From Deltaproteobacteria bacterium UBA5205 (GTDB lineage Bacteria; Desulfobacterota; Syntrophorhabdia; Syntrophorhabdales; Syntrophorhabdaceae): a DNA stretch of 64,000 nt. Both the position numbers and the translations under genes were made by a program. The number at the start of each line of letters is the position of its first letter. The first letter of the stretch is position 1. Where the stretch lies: contig DHVP01000004.1 of the NCBI GenBank assembly GCA_002412715.1, positions 1-64,000 of the forward strand, given 5' to 3'. The notes beneath the pieces are model-generated. The model ran no database searches and was not told the origin of the DNA. It saw only the letters and a program-made list of their open reading frames with translations. Shown here in pieces: positions 7,963 to 17,097 of this stretch.

Positions 7963-8629
7963 CCGTCCCTCTATTTATCGTATCTATCCTGTACTGCAGG
8001 TTGGGGTGGGTGTCGAAGAGGCCCGTAGAATCTGAGCCGTTGCCCGTCGAGGCGGCGTATTGCTTCATCTTTTCCAATGCGGAAATATAATTGTCCGGTG
8101 TCATGCGCAGGAGGTGGCACTGGTCAACCACGTCCTTGTCGGCCTCGAGTTCCTGCGACCTGCTGTAGCCCCTTGTGACAAGGGGATTGACGACGAGATT
8201 CCCATAACCCACGCCGGGCAGGAACAGGCCGCCTATGGTGAATGCCGCCGAGGTGACGTCGGAGAGGAGGCTGTTCTTGGCCGCGTGATCGTACTTGATA
8301 TGTGCGTTCTCGTGGAGGAAGATAAGGGCGAGTTCGTTGTCGTCACACAGGGCCAAAAGACCCGTTGTGACCACAAGGATGCCTTTCTGCGTGTTCACCC
8401 AGGCGTTTGGGGTCTTGTCTTCGAGGATGGTGAACTGAAACCGGTAAATGGGATAGGGATTAATGACCTTGCGCGAGTCAGTGAGGACGCGATCCACCCT
8501 CTGGTACATATCCGGGTTTTCACGGGGCTTCACGTACCTGGTTTTTTGCGCGGCGCACCCCAACGCCGACACAAGAAACAGGAGAACAACGACCATTAGT
8601 GCGCCTTTCCAATGGCGCTCCCGTTCCAC
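7952..8629 (-). CDS. M48 family metalloprotease, lipoprotein
   Basis: A 225-residue zinc peptidase. A hydrophobic signal ends in a lipobox-like SALGC, so the mature protein is probably lipid-anchored in the envelope. The zinc site HENAH (HExxH) is in the middle, with the ELEAD motif downstream giving the third ligand. The architecture is like the short M48 proteins LoiP and YcaL. I chose the GTG at 8629 because AGGAAGG stands just before it; upstream in-frame codons give an implausible leader. The stop codon lies in a palindromic repeat. A role in protein quality control of the envelope is inferred from the family. Confidence 0.85.
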   Translation of the reverse strand: MERERHWKGALMVVVLLFLVSALGCAAQKTRYVKPRENPDMYQRVDRVLTDSRKVINPYPIYRFQFTILEDKTPNAWVNTQKGILVVTTGLLALCDDNELALIFLHENAHIKYDHAAKNSLLSDVTSAAFTIGGLFLPGVGYGNLVVNPLVTRGYSRSQELEADKDVVDQCHLLRMTPDNYISALEKMKQYAASTGNGSDSTGLFDTHPNLQYRIDTINRGTGRR

Positions 8630-8727
8630 TCGACCTTCCTTTCCGAAAGATCCGGCCCCTCTTGTGCATCCTGAGTCAATCCCCTTTTTGCCCCCGGTAA
8701 TCGAACCTTCAAACATGCAAGCCGCCT

Positions 8728-9636
8728 TTATTTTTTTCTCAGGACACAGGTTATCTCGGTAAGGTCGCAACTTTCCTTGCATGGTTCCACGTGCACGATA
8801 ACATCGGAAAGAGGTATCGTTGTCTTTATCTGGTCCTCGATCCTGTGGGCAAGGGCGTGGGCTTCGTCGATATGAAGCTTTCTGCATGCAAGAAGGTGGA
8901 AATCTATATATTTGTTGCTTCCGGCATGACGGGTCCGCAGTTTATGGAACCCGGCCATAGGGAAGGACATCCCGTTGATTATATCCTTGATCTGGCGCTC
9001 TATCTCATCGGAGAGGCGTGAATCCATGATGCCCGAGATGCTTTCACGGAAGATGTTCACTGCCGAAACGATGATTATTATTCCGGCGACGACGGCAAAA
9101 ACAAGGTCGAAGAGGATAATACCCGTGTAACGGGCGAGCGCGATTGCCGCTATTGCCCCCGAGTTCGAATAGAGATCGCTCCTGTAATGGAGGGCGTCGG
9201 CCTTAAGCGCGGCCGAGCCGGTACGCTTGCCGGTTCTCAGGAGGATTGTTGATATAACAAGACTGAAGACAAGAGAAAGACACATCGCAAAGAAATCGAA
9301 GAACGAGTAGGATATGGTCCCTTTGTGAAGGAAGGTTTGCAGCGCCTTGCCGATAATAAACGACCCGGACAGCACGATCACCACAGACTGGAAGACACCC
9401 GCAAGATCTTCCGCCTTGCCGTGACCGTATCGATGCTCGTCATCGGCAGGTTCGGATGCCTTCCCGATGGCATAGAAGTTCATTGCCGACATGAAAACAT
9501 CGAGAAGGCTGTCGAGGCCGGAAGAAACCACCGTCATGGAGCCCGAAAAAAGCCCTATGGTGACTTTACCCGCGGCAAGAACCAGGGCTGATGCCGCGGC
9601 ACTGAGAGCTACCTTTTGTTTTATGTCCATAGACAT
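8728..9636 (-). CDS. Cation diffusion facilitator transporter
   Basis: A 302-residue CDF (ZIP-independent metal efflux) protein with about six membrane segments in the first 210 residues. The metal site is visible as SSGLDSLLD in helix 2 and HYRSDLYSN in helix 5 (D/D and H/D pairs). A His-rich stretch, DDEHRYGHGK, precedes helix 3. The C-terminal 90 residues are the usual cytoplasmic dimerisation domain. Family members export zinc, iron, cobalt or manganese against protons; the metal here cannot be told. There is no clear Shine-Dalgarno site, and a promoter lies immediately before the ATG. Confidence 0.9.
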   Translation of the reverse strand: MSMDIKQKVALSAAASALVLAAGKVTIGLFSGSMTVVSSGLDSLLDVFMSAMNFYAIGKASEPADDEHRYGHGKAEDLAGVFQSVVIVLSGSFIIGKALQTFLHKGTISYSFFDFFAMCLSLVFSLVISTILLRTGKRTGSAALKADALHYRSDLYSNSGAIAAIALARYTGIILFDLVFAVVAGIIIIVSAVNIFRESISGIMDSRLSDEIERQIKDIINGMSFPMAGFHKLRTRHAGSNKYIDFHLLACRKLHIDEAHALAHRIEDQIKTTIPLSDVIVHVEPCKESCDLTEITCVLRKK

Positions 9637-9644
9637 GGTTCCAT

Positions 9645-9673
9645 ACTATATGCAGAATTCTCGTGGTTGTAAA
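9645..9673 (-). promoter_or_regulatory. Sigma-70-type promoter of the cation transporter
   Basis: On the minus strand TTTACA (9673-9668) and TATAGT (9650-9645) are 17 bases apart. The start site would fall near 9638, within a few bases of the ATG at 9636, so the message may be leaderless. Confidence 0.5.
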
Positions 9674-9800
9674 ATGCTTTGGTCAACGAAAGGCGGGCGC
9701 TGCGTCCAAAAGCTTCAACAATTTCAAGGCCGGATGCTCCGGTACGTCATACAGAACACCAACGCTTCCCGTCTTTTAACCCGAAACCCGAAACGTGTTC

Positions 9801-11648
9801 TTAAGGAAAATCAACGGTGGCTGGCGGAAAATCCGTATTGGGGTAAAGGGGGAGGGCGTTCGACATAAAGTCGATCCATATGGGCAGCGCTGTTGTTCCG
9901 CCGGCTTCCTTGGCGCCGAGATTTGTTTTCTTGTCGTAACCGACCCAAACGGCGCACAGAAGGTTCGGCGAAAATCCGATGAACCAGGCGTCGCGAAAGT
10001 CATCGGTCGTCCCGGTCTTTCCCGCCAGGTAATAGGGCATCTTCGCGGCAGCGCGCGCCGTGCCATGCTTGACGACCCCTTTCATGATATCCACCAGGGT
10101 ATAGGCGACCTCCGGTGTTACGACGGGCTCTTCGACGGCCTCTTCGCGGTAGCGTTCCTCGCCATCGAGGGTCGTGATGGCCTTTACGGATATCGGCTGG
10201 ACGTATGCTCCTCCGCGGGCGAAGGTGCTGTAGGCCGCGGCGAGTTCAATGGGAGCGATCTCGGTGGTTCCGAGGGCAAGGGAAAGATTCGGTTCGAATC
10301 TGCTCGTAATATGGAGCTGTTTTGCCATGTCGATGACATTTTCGAGGCCTACCTGCTCGAGGAGCCGCACCGTCGCCGTGTTGAGTGAAAGCTCCAGCGC
10401 TTTTCGCATCGTAACGTCGCCATGATATTCGTTGCCGTAATTTCTCGGGCTCCAGCCCACTCCGGTATACGGGTTGGTATAAGTCAGCGGGGAATCCCTC
10501 AGCGTGCTGTTCGGGGTATACCCCTGCTCCAGCGCAGTCAGATAGATGATCGGCTTAAAGGACGAACCGGGTTGCCTTTTTGCCTGCACAGCCCTGTTAT
10601 ATGGCGATTGCGAAAAGTCCCTTCCACCGACGATCACCTTCAGTTCCCCTGTCTTGACCTCCATGGCGACAAGGGCGACCTCGGGCAGTTCCTTGACGCC
10701 GGGATGACGTTTTTTGTAGGCCTCCATGCCTTTCTCGATGGCGTCGTAGGCATACTGCACCATCTTGAGGTTCAAGGTGGTCTTTACGTTGAAACCACTG
10801 GTGAATATCTCCTGGGCCTGCTCGACATACTCCTCCAGCACCTGCTTCACATAGTCCGTGAAATATCCCGTTCTTTTCTCGTAGGTCTTGAACGGCGCAA
10901 TGGCAAGGGTCGTTTGGATTGCCTTTGTGTATCGTGCCTTGTCAATGAAACCGGCCTCATGCATCTTTCTGAGGACCGTGTTACGCCGGTCCACCGTCCT
11001 GGCGGCGTTCTTATAGGGAGAAAGCCGTGAAGGCGATTTTGTGAGTGCCGCCAGCATTGCCGACTCTTCCAGGGTGAGGTCCCTGGCTTTCTTGTGGAAA
11101 TAAGTGTATGCCGCGGCCTCGACGCCGTGCGCCCCCTCACCGAGGTAGATAAGGTTGAGGTACATGTTGAGTATCTCGTCCTTGGAATAGGTTCTCTCTA
11201 TCTGGATGGCGAGGATGGCCTCCTCGATCTTTCGCTTATAGGTCCTCTGAGGCGTCAGGTAGAGGTTCCGGGCAAGCTGCTGCGTTATGGTCGATGCACC
11301 TTCCGTAATACCTTTTTTTATAAGGTTGCGGACAAATGCCCGTCCGATGCCGCGGATGTCGACACCGAAATGATTGTAAAAACGTACGTCCTCGATGGCG
11401 ACAAAAGCGAGCCTGAGGTGCCGGGGCATGTCAGTCAGCGGGATGGGTATCCTTTTCTCGACGTAGAGCTCCGCAAAAAGTGTTCCGTCGTCTGCGTAAA
11501 TTCGTGTAGCCGATTTGGGCCGGTAGCTTTCGAGCTGCTTTACATCGGGGATCTCAAGATAGTTAACAAGGCCGTATCCCAGACCCACGCCGAAGATCAT
11601 GGGCAGCATGATGAGGATGACCGCAAATTTGATAATCCTTGAATACAT
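9801..11648 (-). CDS. Penicillin-binding protein 1A (bifunctional glycosyltransferase-transpeptidase)
   Basis: A 615-residue peptidoglycan synthase. A single N-terminal membrane anchor (about residues 5-30) is followed by the GT51 glycosyltransferase domain (EDVRFYNHFG, then TITQQLARN) and the transpeptidase domain with SSFK (SxxK), SLNTA (SxN) and KTGTT (KTG). All catalytic motifs are intact. It is shorter than E. coli PBP1A, as is common in deltaproteobacteria. The ATG at 11648 begins directly before the anchor; the longer ORF upstream would run through the promoter and into miaA. The promoter is unusually good and predicts almost no 5-prime leader. Confidence 0.94.
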   Translation of the reverse strand: MYSRIIKFAVILIMLPMIFGVGLGYGLVNYLEIPDVKQLESYRPKSATRIYADDGTLFAELYVEKRIPIPLTDMPRHLRLAFVAIEDVRFYNHFGVDIRGIGRAFVRNLIKKGITEGASTITQQLARNLYLTPQRTYKRKIEEAILAIQIERTYSKDEILNMYLNLIYLGEGAHGVEAAAYTYFHKKARDLTLEESAMLAALTKSPSRLSPYKNAARTVDRRNTVLRKMHEAGFIDKARYTKAIQTTLAIAPFKTYEKRTGYFTDYVKQVLEEYVEQAQEIFTSGFNVKTTLNLKMVQYAYDAIEKGMEAYKKRHPGVKELPEVALVAMEVKTGELKVIVGGRDFSQSPYNRAVQAKRQPGSSFKPIIYLTALEQGYTPNSTLRDSPLTYTNPYTGVGWSPRNYGNEYHGDVTMRKALELSLNTATVRLLEQVGLENVIDMAKQLHITSRFEPNLSLALGTTEIAPIELAAAYSTFARGGAYVQPISVKAITTLDGEERYREEAVEEPVVTPEVAYTLVDIMKGVVKHGTARAAAKMPYYLAGKTGTTDDFRDAWFIGFSPNLLCAVWVGYDKKTNLGAKEAGGTTALPIWIDFMSNALPLYPNTDFPPATVDFP

Positions 11649-11657
11649 CCGGGGGTT

Positions 11658-11686
11658 ATTATACTGTATATCATTTATGTTATCAA
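11658..11686 (-). promoter_or_regulatory. Strong sigma-70-type promoter of the PBP1A gene
   Basis: On the minus strand TTGATA (11686-11681) and a perfect TATAAT (11663-11658) are 17 bases apart. Only nine bases separate the -10 box from the ATG at 11648, and no Shine-Dalgarno sequence is present. The miaA gene starts divergently at 11692. Confidence 0.72.
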
Positions 11687-11691
11687 ACAGG

Positions 11692-12606
11692 ATGAAGCTC
11701 GTTGCCATAGGCGGGCCGACGTGTACGGGCAAATCGGAACTGGCGGTCATCGTCGCCGAACGCTTCGGCGGAGAGATCGTCAACGGCGATTCCCTGCAGG
11801 TGTACCGCCACTTCGACATAGGGACGGCGAAACCTGATGCCGACGCCCGCAGGGTCGTTCCCCATCATCTCATCGACATTATCGATCCCGATGAGGAGTT
11901 TAACGCCGCCCTTTTCCAGGAGAGGGCCGACCGGGCCATCGTGGATATCAGCACACGGGGGAGACTGCCCATCATTGTCGGCGGGACCGGTCTTTACCTC
12001 AAGGCCCTCTTCTACGGGCTTTTTCCCGCGAAGAGAGACGACGCCCTGCGGGAGAAGCTCCGCGGCGACTACGCCCTTGACCCCATCTCTTTCTATGAAA
12101 GACTCAAGGAGGTCGATCCGGCATATGCCCTGAGGATCAGCTTCCGGGACCGTATACGGGCCGTCCGCGCCATGGAGATATATCTCCTGGAAGGAAAGCC
12201 CTTTTCGGAACTTGAGAAGGAGCACGGCTTCCGGGAGCCGAGATATGACATATGCAATATCGGCCTCATGGCCGAGCGCGGGGAGCTGTATCGAAGGATC
12301 GACGACAGGGTACTCGCCATGCTTGCCAGGGGTCTCGTTGAAGAGGTAAAGTCTATTCTGGCGAGGGGATACACGAGGGAACTCAAGCCTTTTTCCAGCA
12401 TCGGGTACCGCGAAGTCCTGCATTATCTTAGTGGTTCCATTGGATATGAAGATATGGTAAAAGATATACAGAAAAATACCCGACATTATGCCAAAAGGCA
12501 ATTCACCTGGTTTGCAAAAGAACGAGATATGCAATGGTTCGAGTATCCCCGTGAACTGGACGGGATAGTCGACAGGATATCGGAGTTTGTGGATCGATGG
12601 AACTAA
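11692..12606 (+). CDS. miaA: tRNA dimethylallyltransferase
   Basis: A 304-residue enzyme that adds the dimethylallyl group to A37 of tRNAs reading codons that begin with U. The P-loop GPTCTGKS is at residues 8-15, with GDSLQVYR (substrate Asp and Gln), GGTGLYLK and the downstream FREPRYD segment. Its length is normal. The ATG at 11692 puts the P-loop at the usual distance; longer starts would enter the divergent promoter of the PBP1A gene. It overlaps scpB by 10 bases. Confidence 0.96.
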   Translation: MKLVAIGGPTCTGKSELAVIVAERFGGEIVNGDSLQVYRHFDIGTAKPDADARRVVPHHLIDIIDPDEEFNAALFQERADRAIVDISTRGRLPIIVGGTGLYLKALFYGLFPAKRDDALREKLRGDYALDPISFYERLKEVDPAYALRISFRDRIRAVRAMEIYLLEGKPFSELEKEHGFREPRYDICNIGLMAERGELYRRIDDRVLAMLARGLVEEVKSILARGYTRELKPFSSIGYREVLHYLSGSIGYEDMVKDIQKNTRHYAKRQFTWFAKERDMQWFEYPRELDGIVDRISEFVDRWN

Positions 12607-13115
12607 AGAACATAATAGAGGCGGTGCTTTTTTCTTCGCCGAGGCCCGTGACGGTGAAACAGGTCGCGCGGCGGCTTGAGGAATTTCCTGTTCAGGAGAT
12701 CGAAGAGGCCTTTCGTGCGCTGATAGGAGAGTTCGCCGACCCCGGACGGTCAGTTGAGATAGCCGAGGTTGCCGGCGGATTCCAGATGAGAACCAAGGTG
12801 GCCTACCGCGACTACGTCAAGCGTTTTGTCAGGGAAAAAGACGTTGGGCTTTCCCGGCCGATGCTCGAAACGCTTTCCATCATCGCCTACAAACAGCCTG
12901 TAACGAAAAAAGAGATCGACGTGGTGCGCGGCGTCGATTCAGCGCGGGCCTTAAGGCACCTCCTGGAGCGAAAGCTCGTCGAGATGGCCGGACGCAACGG
13001 CGATGCGGGAAAGCGCATCGTCTTCAGGACCACACCGAGGTTCCTGGAAGTCTACGGGTTGAAGGGCCTTGAAGATTTGCCGACATACAAAGAGATCGAA
13101 TCGCTGGAAGGATAG
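12597..13115 (+). CDS. scpB: Segregation and condensation protein B
   Basis: A 172-residue protein with tandem winged-helix domains; it partners ScpA and Smc in chromosome condensation. Recognisable segments are IIEAVLFSS at the start, RPMLETLSIIAYKQP in the second winged helix, and the conserved RLVE-like ERKLVE after it. The start overlaps the end of miaA, and PilT follows after 9 bases with an AGGAGG site. No scpA is in the window. Confidence 0.93.
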   Translation: MELKNIIEAVLFSSPRPVTVKQVARRLEEFPVQEIEEAFRALIGEFADPGRSVEIAEVAGGFQMRTKVAYRDYVKRFVREKDVGLSRPMLETLSIIAYKQPVTKKEIDVVRGVDSARALRHLLERKLVEMAGRNGDAGKRIVFRTTPRFLEVYGLKGLEDLPTYKEIESLEG

Positions 13116-13124
13116 GAGGACACC

Positions 13125-14159
13125 ATGGATATTTCAGAACTGCTGGGTTTTGCACTTGAGAGCGGAGGATCGGATTTGCACATCAGCGCGGGAGAGCCCC
13201 CCGTGATCAGGATCCATGGCGAGATGACCAAGGTGGATCTGCCGGCCCTCGATAAAGAGGACGTGCATAACATGATCTACGACATTCTGAGCGATTTTCA
13301 GCGAAAGGTCTTCGAGGAACACCTCGAACTCGACTTTTCCTTCGGTCTTGGCGATCTGGCCCGTTTCAGGGTCAATGTTTTCAAGCAGCATCGCGGAGAA
13401 TCAGCCGTCTTCAGGACCATCCCAAACAAGATACCGACCTTTGACCAGCTCAGTCTGCCGCGGGTCTTCAAAGACATCGCCGGTTTGGAAAAGGGCCTTG
13501 TCCTCGTCACCGGTCCGACGGGCAGCGGCAAATCAACGACTCTGGCTGCGATAATCGACTATATCAACGATACAGTGAAGGAACATATCCTCACCATCGA
13601 AGACCCCATAGAGTTCCTCCACATCTCCAAGAAGTGCCTTTTGAATCAGCGCGAACTGGGGCCGCATACCAAGAGTTTTGGCGCCGCCCTGCGAAGCGCT
13701 CTGCGTGAAGACCCCGATGTGATCCTCGTCGGCGAAATGAGGGACCTGGAGACGATTCAGCTTGCCCTGACGGCTGCTGAAACAGGCCACCTTGTCTTCG
13801 CCACCCTCCACACCAGTTCGGCTCCCGATACGGTAGACAGGGTTATCGATGTCTTTCCCGCCGGGCAGCAAAACCAGGTGCGCTCCATGCTTTCGGGTTC
13901 TCTCCAGGCAGTCATCTCGCAGGCCCTTTTCAAGAGGCGCGACGGTAAGGGGAGGGTCGCCGGTTTCGAGGTAATGATAGCCACCCCGGCCATCCGGAAC
14001 CTCATCAGGGAAAACAAGATCGCCCAGATACCATCGATGATCCAGACGAGCAAAGGCATCGGCATGCAGACGATGGAAGCGGCATGCAACGAGCTCATAG
14101 CGAAGAATCTTGTGACGAGAGACGAAGTGTCGTTCTATCTCAGCAGCTCAATGAGGTGA
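13125..14159 (+). CDS. pilT: Type IV pilus retraction ATPase PilT
   Basis: A 344-residue hexameric ATPase that powers pilus retraction at the inner membrane. An N-terminal PAS-like domain (SGGSDLHIS) is followed by Walker A GPTGSGKST (from residue 130), an Asp box near IEDP, Walker B LVGEMRD and the His box ATLHTSSA. All the usual motifs are present. The ATG has AGGAGG in front. It is followed after three bases by a second PilT-like gene. No PilB, PilC or pilin gene is in the window. Confidence 0.93.
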   Translation: MDISELLGFALESGGSDLHISAGEPPVIRIHGEMTKVDLPALDKEDVHNMIYDILSDFQRKVFEEHLELDFSFGLGDLARFRVNVFKQHRGESAVFRTIPNKIPTFDQLSLPRVFKDIAGLEKGLVLVTGPTGSGKSTTLAAIIDYINDTVKEHILTIEDPIEFLHISKKCLLNQRELGPHTKSFGAALRSALREDPDVILVGEMRDLETIQLALTAAETGHLVFATLHTSSAPDTVDRVIDVFPAGQQNQVRSMLSGSLQAVISQALFKRRDGKGRVAGFEVMIATPAIRNLIRENKIAQIPSMIQTSKGIGMQTMEAACNELIAKNLVTRDEVSFYLSSSMR

Positions 14160-14162
14160 TCC

Positions 14163-15278
14163 ATGGACATCATCAATGAGTACCTGAAGTACATGGTCGA
14201 GAAGGATGCATCGGATATCTATTTTACCGTGGGTGTGCCGCCGGCGTTCCGCATCGAAGGAATCGTCTCTCTCTATGGAGACAAGCCGCTCACCGCGGAA
14301 GACACAAAGAATTTTGCCTACGCCATCATGAACGAACGCCAGCAGAAAAAATTCGAAGAAGAGATGGAGATGAACCTTGCCATTTTTCAGCCGGAATATG
14401 GCAGGTTCAGGGTCAACGTATTCAGGCAGAAAAGCTTCATCGGCCTCGTTATCCGCCAGATCAAGCTTACGATCAAGACCATCGATGACTGGAACCTGCC
14501 GACAGTCATGAAAGACATCTGCATGTCGAAACGCGGCCTCGTCCTTGTCGTCGGCGCCACGGGCAGCGGTAAATCAACGACACTGGCGGCTCTTATCGAC
14601 TATCGCAACTCCAATCAGGCGGGTCACATCATTACCATAGAGGACCCCGTGGAGTTTGTTCATCAGCACAAAATGAGCGTTGTTACCCAGAGGGAGGTCG
14701 GCTTCGACACGCTGAGCTTCTACAACGCCCTCAAGAATACTCTGCGCCAGGCTCCGGACGTCATCCTCATCGGCGAGATCAGGGACGCCGAGACGATGGA
14801 AGACGCCATTACCTTTGCGGAAACCGGCCATCTCTGTCTTGCCACGCTTCACGCCAACAACGCCAACCAGGCCCTCGAAAGGATCCTCAACTTCTTTCCC
14901 ACAGAACGCCATCTGCAGATCTACATGCAGCTTTCGCTCAATATACGGGCCATCGTATCCCAGAGGCTCATTCCGACCATCGAGGGCAAGCGCGTCGCGG
15001 CCATCGAGATACTCCTCGATAGTCCCAGGGTAAAAGACCTCATCTTGAAGGGCGAGATAACCCTCCTGAAAGAGACGATGGCGGAATCTTACTTCGAAGG
15101 AATGCAGACCTTCGACCAGCATATCTTCGATATGTACCAGGCCGGCCTTCTCAACCTCGACAATGCCGTCGCCTACGCCGACAGCCCCAACGACGTCCGG
15201 CTCAAGATCAAGATGGCGGAAATGAAGCCCGACGATGCGGCCGAAAAGAAGGATTCCGGCCTGAGACTCAAGCTTTAG
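14163..15278 (+). CDS. PilT/PilU-like twitching motility ATPase
   Basis: A 371-residue paralogue of the preceding protein with the same layout: KDASDIYFT near the start, Walker A GATGSGKST (from residue 131), IGEIRDAET at Walker B and ATLHANNA at the His box. It is longer at the C-terminus, ending in a charged tail. Tandem pilT-pilU genes are common, and PilU needs PilT for retraction; the PilU identity is inferred from gene order and length. A GAGGTGATCC site precedes the ATG. Confidence 0.88.
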   Translation: MDIINEYLKYMVEKDASDIYFTVGVPPAFRIEGIVSLYGDKPLTAEDTKNFAYAIMNERQQKKFEEEMEMNLAIFQPEYGRFRVNVFRQKSFIGLVIRQIKLTIKTIDDWNLPTVMKDICMSKRGLVLVVGATGSGKSTTLAALIDYRNSNQAGHIITIEDPVEFVHQHKMSVVTQREVGFDTLSFYNALKNTLRQAPDVILIGEIRDAETMEDAITFAETGHLCLATLHANNANQALERILNFFPTERHLQIYMQLSLNIRAIVSQRLIPTIEGKRVAAIEILLDSPRVKDLILKGEITLLKETMAESYFEGMQTFDQHIFDMYQAGLLNLDNAVAYADSPNDVRLKIKMAEMKPDDAAEKKDSGLRLKL

Positions 15279-15474
15279 CCGTTTTCGCAAAGACCTGCAC
15301 CTCAAAACGCTACAGCGCCGCCGACCCGAGGAGGGATGGACTGGCGGCAGGGTACTAAACCATCTCGACAACTGTCTCACACCCGCTTCGCCAGGGATCG
15401 CAGTGAGATCTTTCCTTAATTCTCCGTGAGCTTGAGAGGGGAGCGAAGGGACGAACGGGCGCGAAGCAGTTTCT

Positions 15475-16041
15475 TTATTGCCTCTTCGTTTCCAGATGAT
15501 AAACGTAAAAGGCAGAGGATTCGAGGGCGCTGGTCAGCATGTAGGCTTCCTCCAGGGTACTGCCGCGGGCGAAGCTGCCGTGGGCCCTGACCATGACGAC
15601 CCTGTTGTCTTTCAGGGCTTCGCTAACGAGGTACGCGGCTTCCGCGGAAGCGATGGGATTCTGTGGGGCTACGACGGGAACACGTTTCAGGTGATAGGAA
15701 CCTTCGGAGTCCACGGGGACGATCTCGCCGCTCATGGAAAGAAGGGTTGCGTAGGGAGGGTGAGCGTGTACCACGGCACGTGCACCGGTGTTGAGGTAAA
15801 TGGCACGGTGAACTATGTATTCCGATGATGCGTTGAGGATGCCAGGGTCGTCATCGCGCTGGAGGTCCACTTCGACTATATTTGCGGTGGACAGGCGGCT
15901 CGTCATGGAGCCCTTTCCCGTGATGTAGACAGTCGAGGCGACCCGGACACTGATGTTTCCCGCATGGGAACTTACCAGACCCCGCAGGAACATATCCCGT
16001 CCGATATCGACAAATTGCTTGGCTGTGGCAGGGTCGAGCAT
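15475..16041 (-). CDS. Class II aldolase/adducin family protein (fuculose-phosphate aldolase-like)
   Basis: A 188-residue zinc-dependent aldolase-like protein. The zinc site is seen as HAHPPY together with the downstream ARAHGSF; SSEYIVHRA supplies the conserved Glu. N-terminal GLVSSHAGNIS matches the phosphate-binding loop of L-fuculose-1-phosphate and L-ribulose-5-phosphate enzymes. It is transcribed away from lsrF and the dehydrogenase, which suggests one sugar-phosphate or AI-2-type pathway. The substrate is not determined. No good ribosome site precedes the ATG. Bases 15279-15474 hold no gene. Confidence 0.82.
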   Translation of the reverse strand: MLDPATAKQFVDIGRDMFLRGLVSSHAGNISVRVASTVYITGKGSMTSRLSTANIVEVDLQRDDDPGILNASSEYIVHRAIYLNTGARAVVHAHPPYATLLSMSGEIVPVDSEGSYHLKRVPVVAPQNPIASAEAAYLVSEALKDNRVVMVRAHGSFARGSTLEEAYMLTSALESSAFYVYHLETKRQ

Positions 16042-16125
16042 TGCATTTGTTTTCTAACACAAAATCGCGGACCTGTGAAGGAAAAGAATTCCTCGCGCAC
16101 GGCCCTCATCGCCTGTTGTTTTGAC

Positions 16126-16154
16126 TTGAACCTCCTTTTGGGTTGTTTTATACT
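16126..16154 (+). promoter_or_regulatory. Promoter of lsrF
   Basis: TTGAAC (16126-16131) and TATACT (16149-16154) are 17 bases apart. The predicted start near 16161 gives a 30-base leader with AAAGGAG at 16179-16185. Confidence 0.6.
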
Positions 16155-16190
16155 CTGCGCAGCAAACTTCACGATAGAAAAGGAGAAAAA

Positions 16191-17072
16191 ATGGCTGACA
16201 TGGATGGGATTAAAGAAGCCAAGAATTTTTATACGGACAGGCCACAGGAATGCGAGGGGTTCTTTCTGAAAGGCTCCAATTCGCTGGACTGGGGTATCAA
16301 GAACAGGCTGGCGAGAATATTCAACCCGGTGTCCGGCCGGACGGTCATGCTTGCCATCGACCACGGATATTTCCAGGGGCCGACAACGGGTCTCGAGCGT
16401 GTGGATATAAATATTCTTCCCCTGGTGCCTTATGCGGATACGCTCATGCTGACGCGGGGGATACTGCGGAGCGTCGTTCCGCCATCGATATCGAAGGCGA
16501 TCGTCCTGAGGGTCTCCGGGGGCGCGAGCATTCTCAAGGAACTGTCCAACGAAGATATAGCTGTGGACATCGAGGAGTCCATCCGCCTCAACGTGTGCGC
16601 CATGGCGGTTCAGGTCTTTATCGGCGGGGAATACGAGAAACAGTCGATCATTAACATGACCCGCATGGTTGATATCGGCAACCGCTACGGCATTCCAACC
16701 CTGGCGGTGACTGCCGTGGGAAAGGACATGGCCCGCGATGCAAAGTATTTCCAACTGGCATGCCGCATATGCGCCGAACTGGGTGCCCATTACATCAAGA
16801 CCTACTACGTGGAAAAGGATTTCGATACCGTCACATCATCCTGCCCCGTACCCATCGTCATGGCGGGCGGCAAGAAGATACCCGAACTCGAAGCGCTGAC
16901 CATGGCCTATAACGCCGTGCAGCAGGGGGCCTCCGGGGTGGACATGGGGCGCAATATCTTCCAGTCTGAGGCACCCATCGCCATGATCCAGGCCGTAGGC
17001 GCCGTCGTTCATGAGAACGCGACCCCGGCTTCCGCTTTTGACCTTTATAACAGTCTGAAAAACAAGGGATGA
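16191..17072 (+). CDS. lsrF: LsrF-type class I aldolase (AI-2 catabolism thiolase)
   Basis: A 293-residue TIM-barrel enzyme closely resembling E. coli LsrF from end to end: FNPVSGRTVMLAIDHGYFQG, TRGILRSVVPPSI and GVDMGRNIFQS all align. LsrF transfers the acetyl group of phosphorylated AI-2 breakdown products to CoA. The Schiff-base lysine falls at K203 (YIKTYY), the position known in E. coli. The ATG has AAAGGAG before it. None of the lsr transporter, kinase or regulator genes is nearby; the neighbours are a dehydrogenase and a divergent class II aldolase, so its true substrate may differ. Confidence 0.88.
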   Translation: MADMDGIKEAKNFYTDRPQECEGFFLKGSNSLDWGIKNRLARIFNPVSGRTVMLAIDHGYFQGPTTGLERVDINILPLVPYADTLMLTRGILRSVVPPSISKAIVLRVSGGASILKELSNEDIAVDIEESIRLNVCAMAVQVFIGGEYEKQSIINMTRMVDIGNRYGIPTLAVTAVGKDMARDAKYFQLACRICAELGAHYIKTYYVEKDFDTVTSSCPVPIVMAGGKKIPELEALTMAYNAVQQGASGVDMGRNIFQSEAPIAMIQAVGAVVHENATPASAFDLYNSLKNKG

Positions 17073-17097
17073 CAGTCTCTTCGCGCGAGGGATAGCC